64,000 bases of DNA from positions 256,599 through 320,598 of the forward strand of contig NZ_CP046202.1 of the NCBI RefSeq assembly GCF_012569785.1, written 5' to 3'. Of the stretch, positions 56,520-64,000 are shown one piece after another. The notes under the pieces were generated by a model that was not told the DNA's origin, ran no database searches, and saw nothing but the letters and a program-made list of their open reading frames with translations. Position numbers and translations under genes: made by a program. The stretch's first letter is position 1. Every line of letters begins with the position of its first letter. The stretch is from Enterobacteriaceae endosymbiont of Donacia crassipes. Its GTDB lineage: Bacteria > Pseudomonadota > Gammaproteobacteria > Enterobacterales > Enterobacteriaceae.

Positions 56520-57803
56520 TTATACTTTTTTTTTTAAATTTAAATTAGTATATATTTTTTTTGCTAATTCTTGTATTTTTTTAAGATCATTAATTTTTAA
56601 ATTAAATTTATTAGTTATATCAGATAACATATCTATGGGAATTAATATTAATTCTTTAATAGAAGATATTTTACCTTTTTCAACTATTATTTTTGATAGT
56701 TCATATTTAATATTTAAATGTGTTACAAACATTTTTATAAGATTATTTTGTTCTTTTTTATATTTATGATATAAATCATTTTTTGTCATAACATTTAATT
56801 CCCATCCACTTAATTGAGATGCTAAACGAATGTTTTGTCCATTTTTTCCTATAGCCTTAGCTAAATTATTTTTTTCTACAGCAATATTTATCATATGTTT
56901 TTTTTTATCTAAAATAATAGATGATATATCTGCAGGTGACATAGCATTAATAACAAATTTTTTTGGATCAGAATCCCATAATATGATATCGATACGTTCT
57001 CCATTTAATTCATTAGAAACAGCTTGAACTCTAGCACCTCTCATACCAACACAAGCTCCTACAGGATCTATTCTTTTGTCATTTGTTTTAACAGCTATTT
57101 TAGATCTAGAACCAGGGTCTCTAGCTACAGCTTTAATTTCAATTAAACCTTCTCTTATTTCAGGAACTTCAATATTAAATAATTCAATTAGCATTTGTAT
57201 TTTAGATCTACTTATAAATAATTGTGTTTCTTTTACATTTTCTTTAATATAAAAAAGTAATCCTCTTATTCTATCACCTAGTCTAAAATTTTCTCTTGGT
57301 AACATATCAGAACGCAAAATTATAGCATCAGCTCCATGCCCTAAATCTAAGTTTAGATGTCCTCTATTTACTTTTTTTACAATACCATTTAAGATTTTTC
57401 CCTCTTTTTTTTTAAATTGAGCAATAGTAACAGCTTTTTTAGCTTCTCTTACTTTATGTACAATAACTTGTTTAGCAGTTTGTGTTGTTATACGGTTAAA
57501 ATTAATAGACTTAATTTTATCATATATATAATCACCTAAATTAAGAGTATTATCCTCAATACGTGCTGCATCTAGTGTAATTTCTTTAGTAGGATAGTTT
57601 ACTTTTTTAACTATTAACCATTTTCTAAATGTACTAAAATTACCATTTTTACGATTAATATTAACAAATATTTCTATATCTTGTCCATATTTTTTTTTTG
57701 TTGCACTAGCTAAAGCACTTTCCATTACTTCAAATATTTTTTCACGAGGTAAAGATTTTTCATTAGCAACAGCTTCAATAACAGCTAATATTTCTTTATT
57801 CAT
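56520..57803 (-). CDS. nusA: Transcription elongation/antitermination factor NusA, C-terminally truncated
   Basis: 427 residues against 495 in E. coli. N-terminal RNA polymerase-binding domain, S1 domain ([20 protein letters not shown] equivalent, about residues 130-200), KH1 ([20 protein letters not shown]) and KH2 ([18 protein letters not shown]), then AR1 (about residues 350-415). AR2 is cut off by TAA at 56520-56522 and remains downstream as a relic. E. coli AR2 is autoinhibitory and contacts alpha CTD or N protein, so the truncated form may bind RNA constitutively (inference). rimP, the usual upstream gene, is missing. Confidence 0.96.
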   Translation of the reverse strand: MNKEILAVIEAVANEKSLPREKIFEVMESALASATKKKYGQDIEIFVNINRKNGNFSTFRKWLIVKKVNYPTKEITLDAARIEDNTLNLGDYIYDKIKSINFNRITTQTAKQVIVHKVREAKKAVTIAQFKKKEGKILNGIVKKVNRGHLNLDLGHGADAIILRSDMLPRENFRLGDRIRGLLFYIKENVKETQLFISRSKIQMLIELFNIEVPEIREGLIEIKAVARDPGSRSKIAVKTNDKRIDPVGACVGMRGARVQAVSNELNGERIDIILWDSDPKKFVINAMSPADISSIILDKKKHMINIAVEKNNLAKAIGKNGQNIRLASQLSGWELNVMTKNDLYHKYKKEQNNLIKMFVTHLNIKYELSKIIVEKGKISSIKELILIPIDMLSDITNKFNLKINDLKKIQELAKKIYTNLNLKKKV

Positions 57804-57934
57804 CCTAGTTATCCTTAAATATTAAATTCTTAAAATTAGAAAACTAGATTATATTAAAATAATGTAAATAACATAACTTTACTAAAAGTATCTTTATTAT
57901 TTTATATAATTTTTTTAAAAAAATTATTTATTTT

Positions 57935-57963
57935 ATTGTATATAAAAAGTAAACATGAAACAA
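57935..57963 (-). promoter_or_regulatory. Candidate promoter for nusA-infB operon
   Basis: Minus-strand TTGTTT (57958-57963), 17-bp spacer, TACAAT (57935-57940), in the space left by rimP between tRNA-fMet and nusA. The -10 matches five of six and spacing is ideal. Readthrough from the tRNA is an alternative source of transcription, as in E. coli metY-nusA. Confidence 0.4.
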
Positions 57964-57995
57964 ATTTAATAAAGGAATTAATATAACGTTGATAT

Positions 57996-58072
<77 letters not shown>

Positions 58073-58132
58073 TCTTAAAAGATAATATATCATATTATAA
58101 AAATACAAATAATGCAATATTAATTTTAATAA

Positions 58133-58218
58133 TACCGAAGACGGGAGTTGAACCCGTAAGCCTAAAATAAGGCACTACCACCTCAAAGTAGCGTGTTTAC
58201 CAATTTCACCACCTCGGT
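58133..58218 (-). tRNA. tRNA-Leu (anticodon GAG)
   Basis: 86-nt class II tRNA: acceptor ACCGAGG/CTTCGGT with one wobble, anticodon loop TTGAGGT, variable arm TGCCTTATTTTAGGCTT, T arm ACGGG/CCCGT. CCA not encoded. Lies 10 bp beyond the secG stop, matching E. coli secG-leuU. Confidence 0.95.
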
Positions 58219-58228
58219 AAAATATTAT

Positions 58229-58498
58229 TTATATCTTATTTATATTATAAGATGTAATATTATTTTTTCCATATTTTTTTACATTAAAATTGTTTATTAT
58301 TAAACTAATAATAAAAAATAAAGATGCAAGTAAAATAATACTTCTTGTTAATATTTTATTAGACATATTTGTATTAAAAGGAGATTTTATATCATTTGAT
58401 GATGCACTGATATCTATTTCATCATTATCTTGAAATAAGATAATGCTAATTAACATAGTTGATACAAAAATAAATAAAATTAATAATAATTTATACAT
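58229..58498 (-). CDS. secG: Preprotein translocase subunit SecG, diverged
   Basis: 89 residues from the ATG at 58496-58498 (MYKLLLILFIF); a TTG nine codons upstream opens the frame further but is unlikely. Two transmembrane helices (about residues 3-22 and 51-70; the second, LLASLFFIISLIINN, is close to E. coli LLATLFFIISLVLGN). The cytoplasmic loop, normally QQGKGADMGASFG and Gly-rich, is QDNDEIDISASSND, and the Pro/Ala-rich tail is gone. Context (secG-leuU) supports the call. SecY partner is at 10440-11768. Confidence 0.88.
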   Translation of the reverse strand: MYKLLLILFIFVSTMLISIILFQDNDEIDISASSNDIKSPFNTNMSNKILTRSIILLASLFFIISLIINNFNVKKYGKNNITSYNINKI

Positions 58499-59487
58499 AA
58501 AAAACCAAAAAAATATTTTAATCAAATATTATCTAAATGTAATTATATATTAATTTATAGTAATTACAATATAAATTTTAATTTATAATCTTAGTTTTAT
58601 AATATTTTTTTATATATTGAATACATTAATTTTTAATATTTCATATATAATTAAAATAATTAGTTTAAATTTAATTTTTTTTTAAAAATTTTTATTATTT
58701 TAATGGAGATTAAATTTTAATTTTTAAAAAATTAATAATTTATAATTTTTGATTAAAAAAATTAATATTATGATATAAATTTTAATTCTTATTATTTTAT
58801 TTTTTTATAATTATATAAATGATATTTTACTATAATATAGATTATATCTTATAATTTATTATCTAAATGATTTAATATTATTAATTTATTTTTATTTTAA
58901 AATATATAATTTGGAATTTTTTAATTAAAATTTTTTTAAAAATTATTCAATTAGTAGAATTATATTTTTATTTATTTTAAAATAAATTTAAAATATTTTA
59001 TATTTAATATGATTTTTAGTTAAATTAGGAAAATATAAAAAATTATTTTGTAATATTTAAGTAAAAAAATCAAAATTCAATTTTTTTTTTATTTTCTATA
59101 ATATTTTTAGTTATGTATTATCTTTATAAAAATTTTTAGATTTTATATTCATAAACATTTAATATTATAATATTTAAATTATTTTTAAATATTTTAAAAA
59201 TTTATATACTTATCAAAGTAAAGTATTAAATAAATGTAATTTTTGATTAAATCAAAATTTAATCTAATAATACTAGATTTTTTAATCTAAGGTATTAAAT
59301 GTATAATGTTATTTTATTATTGTGTTTTTAACAAAAAAATTTTCTAAAACAATATTAAACTTTAGTTTAAAATAATAAAAAATTAGATAAGTTTTTTTTA
59401 ATACATTAAAATATTTATGATATTTCATATTTTATTTCTATTTATATTTTATAAAATATCATAAACTATTTATTTTTAAAAAATATT
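58499..59487. other. Gene desert at the former folP-glmM locus
   Basis: 989 bp of almost pure A+T with no ORF of note on either strand. In E. coli ftsH-folP-glmM-secG occupies this interval; folP (dihydropteroate synthase) and glmM (phosphoglucosamine mutase) are absent. I could not recognise any FolP or GlmM motif in translation. Two small hairpins sit at 59245-59264 (gattaaat/atttaatc) and 59274-59289 (tagatt/aatcta). Confidence 0.8.
59245..59289. terminator. Two small hairpins downstream of ftsH
   Basis: gattaaat-caaa-atttaatc (59245-59264) and tagatt-tttt-aatcta (59274-59289), about 200 nt past the ftsH stop on its transcript. They may end the rlmE-ftsH message; support is only structural. 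Confidence 0.3.
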
Positions 59488-61320
59488 TTATTTTTTTTTA
59501 TCCCATTCAGGAGGTCTCACTTCTTTTCTAGCCATTAAGTCATCGACTTGTATTGATCCTATAGTTTCATATTTTATCAGCGTGTCTTTCATTGCATGTA
59601 AAATATCAATATTATTTTGTAAAATTTTTAAAGCTCTATCATAATTTTCTTGTATTAAATATTTTACTTCTTGATCAATAATTTTAGCTGTTTCATCAGA
59701 CATGTGTTTTGCTTTAGTAACTGATCTACCTAAAAAAATTTCACTTTCTTCTTCTAGATATAATAAAGGACCTAATTTTTTAGAAAATCCCCATTGTGTT
59801 ACCATATTTTTTGCAATATTAGTTGCAATTTTAATATCATTAGCTGAACCTGTTGAAACATATTTTTCACCATAAATAATTTCTTCAGCAATTCTTCCTC
59901 CATATAATGTAGAAATTTTACTTTCTAATTGTTGGCGACTAATATGTATTATATCAATTTCAGGTAAAAAAAATGTTATGCCTAATGCTCTTCCTCGAGG
60001 AATAATAGTTACTTTATGTACAGGATCATGATCTGGAACTAACCTACCTATAATCGCATGTCCCGCTTCATGATAAGCAATTATTTCTTTTTGTTTTTCT
60101 GTCATTACTAAAGAACGTCTTTCTGTACCCATCATAATTTTATCTTTAGCTTTTTCTAATTCTAACATAGAAACAAAATTATTATTTTGGCGGGCTGCTA
60201 ATAATGCTGCTTCATTTACTAAATTTGCTAAATCAGCTCCTGAAAAACCTGGTGTTCCTCTTGCTAAAATTTTAAGATTTACTTCTTTAGATATAGGAAC
60301 ATTTTTTATATGTATTTTTAATATTTGTTCTCTCCCTCTAATATCAGGTAAACCTACTATTACTTGACGATCAAAACGTCCTGGTCTTAAAAGAGCAGGA
60401 TCTAATACATCTGGACGATTAGTAGCTGCAATTACAATAACATTTTCATTATTATTAAATCCATCCATTTCTACTAACATTTGATTTAATGTTTGTTCTC
60501 TTTCATCATGTCCACCTCCTAATCCTGCACCTCTTTGTCTTCCTACTGCATCTATCTCATCAATAAAAATAATACATGGAGAGGATTTTTTAGCTTGATT
60601 AAACATGTCTCTTACTCTGGAAGCACCTACACCTACAAACATTTCTACAAAATCAGAACCTGAAATAGTAAAAAATGGTACTTGTGATTCTCCAGCAATA
60701 GCTTTAGCTAATAAAGTTTTTCCAGTTCCAGGAGGACCTATCATTAAAATTCCTTTAGGAATTCTACCTCCTAATTTTTGAAATTTAATAGGTTCTTTTA
60801 AATAATCAATTATTTCTTTAACTTCATCTTTAGCTTCATCACATCCAGCTAAATCATTAAATGTAGTTTTTATTTGATCTGGAGTTAACATTTGAGCTTT
60901 ACTTTTACCAAAAGATAAAGCACCTTTACTACTATTTTGTAATTGACGTATAAAAAATATCCAAATTCCAATTAATAATAACATTGGAAACCATGAAATA
61001 AAAATAGATAATAATATACTAGGTTTTTGTAAAGGTTCTCCTAATATTTTAACATTTTTTGAAAATAAAATCTTTAATAAAAATGGATCATATGTTGGTA
61101 TATATGTAATATAATTACTTCTATCTTTTCTAAAGACATGCATTTGCCTGCCGTTAATACTAATTTTAAGTATTTTATTTTCTCTAACTTCAGATAAAAA
61201 AGTTGTATATGAAATTTTTTCTTTTTTATTAAATGAATTTAAATTAATACTCTGGACAGTTGATATGAATATAACTGAAATTGCTAACCAGAGAATTAAA
61301 TTTTTTGCCATATCTTTCAA
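59488..61320 (-). CDS. ftsH: ATP-dependent zinc metalloprotease FtsH
   Basis: 610 residues (E. coli 644-647); membrane-anchored AAA+ protease that degrades SecY, sigma32 and LpxC in E. coli. Two N-terminal transmembrane segments, Walker [14 protein letters not shown], Walker [38 protein letters not shown], and zinc site [10 protein letters not shown]. The start TTG at 61318-61320 has AAGAGG 7 nt upstream; the ATG three codons later (MAKNLILWL) is the alternative. The acidic C-terminal tail of E. coli is missing. rlmE-ftsH order as in E. coli. Confidence 0.97.
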   Translation of the reverse strand: MKDMAKNLILWLAISVIFISTVQSINLNSFNKKEKISYTTFLSEVRENKILKISINGRQMHVFRKDRSNYITYIPTYDPFLLKILFSKNVKILGEPLQKPSILLSIFISWFPMLLLIGIWIFFIRQLQNSSKGALSFGKSKAQMLTPDQIKTTFNDLAGCDEAKDEVKEIIDYLKEPIKFQKLGGRIPKGILMIGPPGTGKTLLAKAIAGESQVPFFTISGSDFVEMFVGVGASRVRDMFNQAKKSSPCIIFIDEIDAVGRQRGAGLGGGHDEREQTLNQMLVEMDGFNNNENVIVIAATNRPDVLDPALLRPGRFDRQVIVGLPDIRGREQILKIHIKNVPISKEVNLKILARGTPGFSGADLANLVNEAALLAARQNNNFVSMLELEKAKDKIMMGTERRSLVMTEKQKEIIAYHEAGHAIIGRLVPDHDPVHKVTIIPRGRALGITFFLPEIDIIHISRQQLESKISTLYGGRIAEEIIYGEKYVSTGSANDIKIATNIAKNMVTQWGFSKKLGPLLYLEEESEIFLGRSVTKAKHMSDETAKIIDQEVKYLIQENYDRALKILQNNIDILHAMKDTLIKYETIGSIQVDDLMARKEVRPPEWDKKK

Positions 61321-61356
61321 AGAGTAACCTCTTATAAATGTATAATATATTTTATA

Positions 61357-61989
61357 TTAATTTTTATATCCTTTTGCAACAATATAAATTTCACTAGATT
61401 GAGATCTTGAAGCATTAGGTTTTCTAATTTTTACTGTTTTAAATATAGAATTAATTTTATTATAATATTTATTAAATTCCTTACATTGAAAAAATTTTAC
61501 TAAAAGAATTCCATTATTTTTTAAATAAGAATAACATAAATTTAATACTGATTCATTTAAATGAAAAATATGTGGTATGTCTATTTCTTTTATACCAGTA
61601 ATATTAGGAGATAAATCAGACATAATCATATCTACTTTTTTTTTATTAAGTTTTTTAAAAATTTTATTTAAAAAAATAGAATCATATATATTACCTTGAT
61701 AAAAATCAACATTTTTAATAGAATGCATGGGTAATATATCAAATGCAATAATTTTTCCTTTATTACCAATTTGTGATGAAGCAAAACTTGACCAACCTCC
61801 AGGTGAGGAACCTAAATCAATTAATATCATATTTTTTTTAAAAATTTTATCTATTTTTTCTATTTGTTCTAATTTAAACCATGATCTTGATCTAAATTTA
61901 TTAATATTATTTTTAACTTTTTTTATATAAAAATCTTTAAAATTATTTTTTAACCATAATTTAGATTTTTTATTTTTTTTATATATCAT
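61357..61989 (-). CDS. rlmE: 23S rRNA 2'-O-ribose U2552 methyltransferase (RrmJ/FtsJ)
   Basis: 210 residues from the ATG at 61987-61989 (MIYKKNKKSKLWL); the frame is open 13 codons upstream to a TTG, rejected as E. coli RlmE is 209. The catalytic tetrad is present: Lys in RSRSWFKLEQI, Asp in MIMSDLSPN, Lys in LLVKFFQC and Glu in SSEIYIVAKG; SAM loop LIDLGSSPGGWSSFA. Acts late in 50S assembly. Immediately upstream of ftsH. Confidence 0.95.
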   Translation of the reverse strand: MIYKKNKKSKLWLKNNFKDFYIKKVKNNINKFRSRSWFKLEQIEKIDKIFKKNMILIDLGSSPGGWSSFASSQIGNKGKIIAFDILPMHSIKNVDFYQGNIYDSIFLNKIFKKLNKKKVDMIMSDLSPNITGIKEIDIPHIFHLNESVLNLCYSYLKNNGILLVKFFQCKEFNKYYNKINSIFKTVKIRKPNASRSQSSEIYIVAKGYKN

Positions 61990-62035
61990 AAAATTATTTA
62001 TTAAATAATTTTTATATTTAAAAATCAATAATATT

Positions 62036-62053
62036 TACTAACTTTAGTTAGTA
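62036..62053. terminator. Small hairpin between rpoC and rlmE
   Basis: tactaac-ttta-gttagta, a 7-bp perfect stem with a 4-nt loop and two G/C pairs, lies in the 197-bp gap between rpoC stop and rlmE start. On the minus strand it is followed by A/T-rich sequence. It may end the rpoBC transcript, with the rlmE promoter downstream. Confidence 0.4.
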
Positions 62054-62186
62054 TAATATTAAGATATTAATTATTAATAATATGCATATTTTTATTAAAA
62101 CAAAAGTACTAATTTAGTATAAATTATAAAAATTTATTATAAATAAATTATATATAATGTATATTATTTATAATATTATAATTATT

Positions 62187-64000
62187 TTAACTTGAATCAG
62201 CATTTAATAATTCAGTTAAATTAGCAGCTGCAGAATCGGCAGAAGAAATGTTATTTAATTTATTATTAATTTTCTTTTTATTAATACGATTTATGTGATA
62301 AGTATAACCAGTACCTGCAGGAATTAATCTTCCTACAATTACATTTTCTTTTAATCCTTTTAATTCATCACTTTTTCCAGCAACTGAAGATTCAGTTAAA
62401 ACTCTAGTTGTTTCTTGAAAAGAAGCAGCTGAAATAAAAGAAGAAGTTGCTAATGATGCTTTTGTAATACCTAACAAATCTCGATTATATTCTACTATTT
62501 TTTTTCCTTGTTTTTTTAATTTTTTATTTATATTTCTAATTGTAGAAATTTCTAATTGTTCACCTTCTAAAAAGTCAGAATCTCCCATTTTAGTTATTGT
62601 TGCTTTACGCAACATTTGTCTTATGATTACTTCTATATGTTTATCATTAATTTTGACTCCTTGTAATCTATAAACATCTTGAACTTCATTAATTATATAA
62701 TTAGTTACAGCATTAACACCTTTTAATCTTAAAATATCGTATGGAGATTCGGGACCATCAGAAATAATATCTCCTTTATTTATTAATTCACCTTCAAAAA
62801 CATTAAGTTGTCTCCATTTGGGTATCATTTCTTCATGTGGTTTAATATTTGAATTAATAGGAGTAATAATTATTCTTCTTTTCCCTTTTGTCTCTTTTCC
62901 AAATGAAATAATACCATTAATTTCAGCTAAAATAGCTGCATCTTTAGGTTTTCTTGCTTCAAATAAATCTGCTACTCTAGGAAGTCCTCCTGTAATATCT
63001 TTAGTTCCACCTGAATCTTGCGGTACTTTTGCTAAAATATCACCAGCATTAACGTAACTACCATCTTCTAAATGTATAATAGATTTATTAGGTAAAAAAT
63101 AATGTGCTGGCATATCATTTCTAGATATTATTATATCTTCATTATTATTATTGATAATTTTAATCATAGGTCTAAAATCTTTACCTATAAAAGGTCTTTC
63201 AGAAGTATCTAATACAACAATAGACGTTAATCCAGTTAAATCATCAGTTTGTTTTATAATTGTTTGTCCTTCTAACATATCAATAAATTTTACTTTACCA
63301 CTTACCTCTGTAATAATTGGCATAGTATGAGGATCCCAATATGAAACTATTTCTCCTGATTTTACATCAGATCCATTTTTTTTTGTTATAATAGCTCCAT
63401 ATGGTATTTTATAACTTTCTATAATTTTATTTAAATTATTAATAATTTTTAATTCAGCATTTCTAGAAATAACTACTAATTTTTTAATAAAATTAATTAC
63501 TGATTTTACATTTACTAATTTTATAATTCCATTGTTTTTGATTTGAATGTTAGATTCTGCTGCTGATCGTGATGCTGCACCTCCAATATGGAATGTGCGC
63601 ATTGTTAATTGTGTACCTGGTTCACCTATTGATTGAGCAGCAATAACTCCTATCGCTTCTCCTTTATTTATAATATGTCCTCTAGCTAAATCACGTCCAT
63701 AACAATATGAACATACACCAAAAATAGTTTCACAACTAACTACAGATCTTACTTTGATATTATCAATAGCATGATGTTCTAGAATATCACAATATTTTTC
63801 ATTTAATAATGTATTTCTAAAAATAAGAATTGTTTTACCATCTTTTTTATAAATATTTTCTGCTGTTACTCGACCTAAAATTCTTTCTTTTAATGATTCT
63901 TTTATATCTTTCCCAGTAATAATAGATGAAATTTTTATCCCTTTTAAAGTTAAACAATCATCTTCTGTTATAACTAAATCTTGTGCTACATCTACTAATC
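62187..64000 (-). CDS. rpoC: RNA polymerase beta' subunit, C-terminal part (cut by window edge)
   Basis: About 604 C-terminal residues; the N-terminal part lies beyond the window, and the internal Met at 63602 is not the start. From 64000: [15 protein letters not shown] and [20 protein letters not shown] with the zinc-ribbon Cys residues, [20 protein letters not shown] (the trigger loop region), [44 protein letters not shown]-type [16 protein letters not shown] and [15 protein letters not shown]. The end is [10 protein letters not shown]. Downstream lies rlmE, not the E. coli neighbour, marking a rearrangement junction. Confidence 0.98.
   Translation of the reverse strand, partial: LVDVAQDLVITEDDCLTLKGIKISSIITGKDIKESLKERILGRVTAENIYKKDGKTILIFRNTLLNEKYCDILEHHAIDNIKVRSVVSCETIFGVCSYCYGRDLARGHIINKGEAIGVIAAQSIGEPGTQLTMRTFHIGGAASRSAAESNIQIKNNGIIKLVNVKSVINFIKKLVVISRNAELKIINNLNKIIESYKIPYGAIITKKNGSDVKSGEIVSYWDPHTMPIITEVSGKVKFIDMLEGQTIIKQTDDLTGLTSIVVLDTSERPFIGKDFRPMIKIINNNNEDIIISRNDMPAHYFLPNKSIIHLEDGSYVNAGDILAKVPQDSGGTKDITGGLPRVADLFEARKPKDAAILAEINGIISFGKETKGKRRIIITPINSNIKPHEEMIPKWRQLNVFEGELINKGDIISDGPESPYDILRLKGVNAVTNYIINEVQDVYRLQGVKINDKHIEVIIRQMLRKATITKMGDSDFLEGEQLEISTIRNINKKLKKQGKKIVEYNRDLLGITKASLATSSFISAASFQETTRVLTESSVAGKSDELKGLKENVIVGRLIPAGTGYTYHINRINKKKINNKLNNISSADSAAANLTELLNADSS

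Noticed and set aside
56520-56522. Programmed readthrough or recoding of the nusA TAA to express AR2.
   Set aside because: Three further in-frame TAA stops follow in the relic, so readthrough of one stop could not restore the domain, and slippage would change frame rather than skip stops.
57830-57880. A short translation (KDTFSKVMLFTLF then stop) before nusA resembling the RimP C-terminus.
   Set aside because: Only a few scattered matches (Lys, Leu, terminal Phe) over about ten codons and no upstream extension; within chance in A/T-rich DNA, unlike the AR2 relic.
58499-59487. Possible glmM or folP pseudogene remnants.
   Set aside because: I searched by eye for SASHNP-, DGDGDR- and GGEST-like strings in minus-strand translations and found none; erosion appears complete.
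61990-62028. Upstream TTG start for rlmE giving 223 residues.
   Set aside because: The extension is poorly conserved and Lys/Asn rich; the ATG at 61989 gives the family length.
63602-63604. Start of an independent 471-codon gene at the internal Met.
   Set aside because: The same frame continues upstream to the window edge with unmistakable beta' sequence, so this is an internal Met of rpoC.

Overview
The window is a stretch of a strongly reduced, extremely AT-rich gammaproteobacterial chromosome. Nearly every gene is a close match to an Escherichia coli gene, and local gene order follows E. coli operon by operon with many genes deleted between the survivors. Coding sequence is dense, intergenic DNA is almost pure A+T, proteins are rich in Lys, Asn and Ile, and there are no insertion sequences, phage genes, CRISPR arrays or recognisable foreign islands. 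This is the signature of an obligate insect endosymbiont of the Enterobacterales (Buchnera / Wigglesworthia / Blochmannia type). Retention of an OmpF-like porin, MrdA/RodA, SodA, DksA and RmuC means a cell with an outer membrane, some septal or lateral wall machinery and an oxidative-stress enzyme. I cannot fix the genus from sequence alone.

Layout. 1-1049: 5' part of rho, a short leader ORF, trxA. 1339-3531: dksA, then the YadGH ABC exporter. 3653-7341: sodA, aroE, tsaC, and divergently def-fmt. 7334-21027: the complete alpha, spc and S10 ribosomal operons (rplQ back to rpsJ), including rpmJ and rpmD. 21290-24482: ruvX, yggT, hemW, trmB, yggX. 24497-24659: tRNA-Ala and tRNA-Ile, the pair normally found in an rRNA spacer. 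24801-29141: rmuC, asnS, ompF. 29239-34173: gloC, rpsA, aroA, serC. 34215-42730: mrdB, mrdA, holA, leuS, ybeY, miaB. 42800-43069: a Met-Leu-Gln tRNA operon. 43176-47929: glnS, fldA, ybfF, pgi. 48061-58218: deaD, pnp, rpsO, truB, rbfA, infB, nusA, tRNA-fMet, tRNA-Leu. 58229-62000: secG, a 1-kb gene desert, ftsH, rlmE. 62187-64000: 3' part of rpoC.

Functionally the window is mainly information processing: 28 ribosomal proteins in the main cluster plus S1 and S15, RNA polymerase alpha and beta', Rho, NusA, IF2, RbfA, aminoacyl-tRNA synthetases for Leu, Asn and Gln, tRNA modification (MiaB, TsaC, TruB, TrmB), RNA decay (PNPase, DeaD), formyl-Met handling (Fmt, Def) and Sec translocation (SecY, SecG, FtsH). 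A small metabolic set covers the shikimate pathway (AroE, AroA), serine/PLP (SerC) and glycolysis (Pgi).

Most interesting observations: the C-terminal AR2 domain of NusA survives downstream of a premature stop as an ungapped in-frame relic with three further stops; LeuRS has lost its editing-site motifs; thioredoxin has a WCNPC active site; a strong-SD 13-codon ORF precedes rho; rpsA has a three-hairpin leader without a Shine-Dalgarno; rmuC carries a 17-nt poly(A) run inside its coding sequence; and several convergent gene pairs are separated by long A+T-only hairpins. I did not find a novel multigene system; the novelty lies in patterns of decay and residual regulation.
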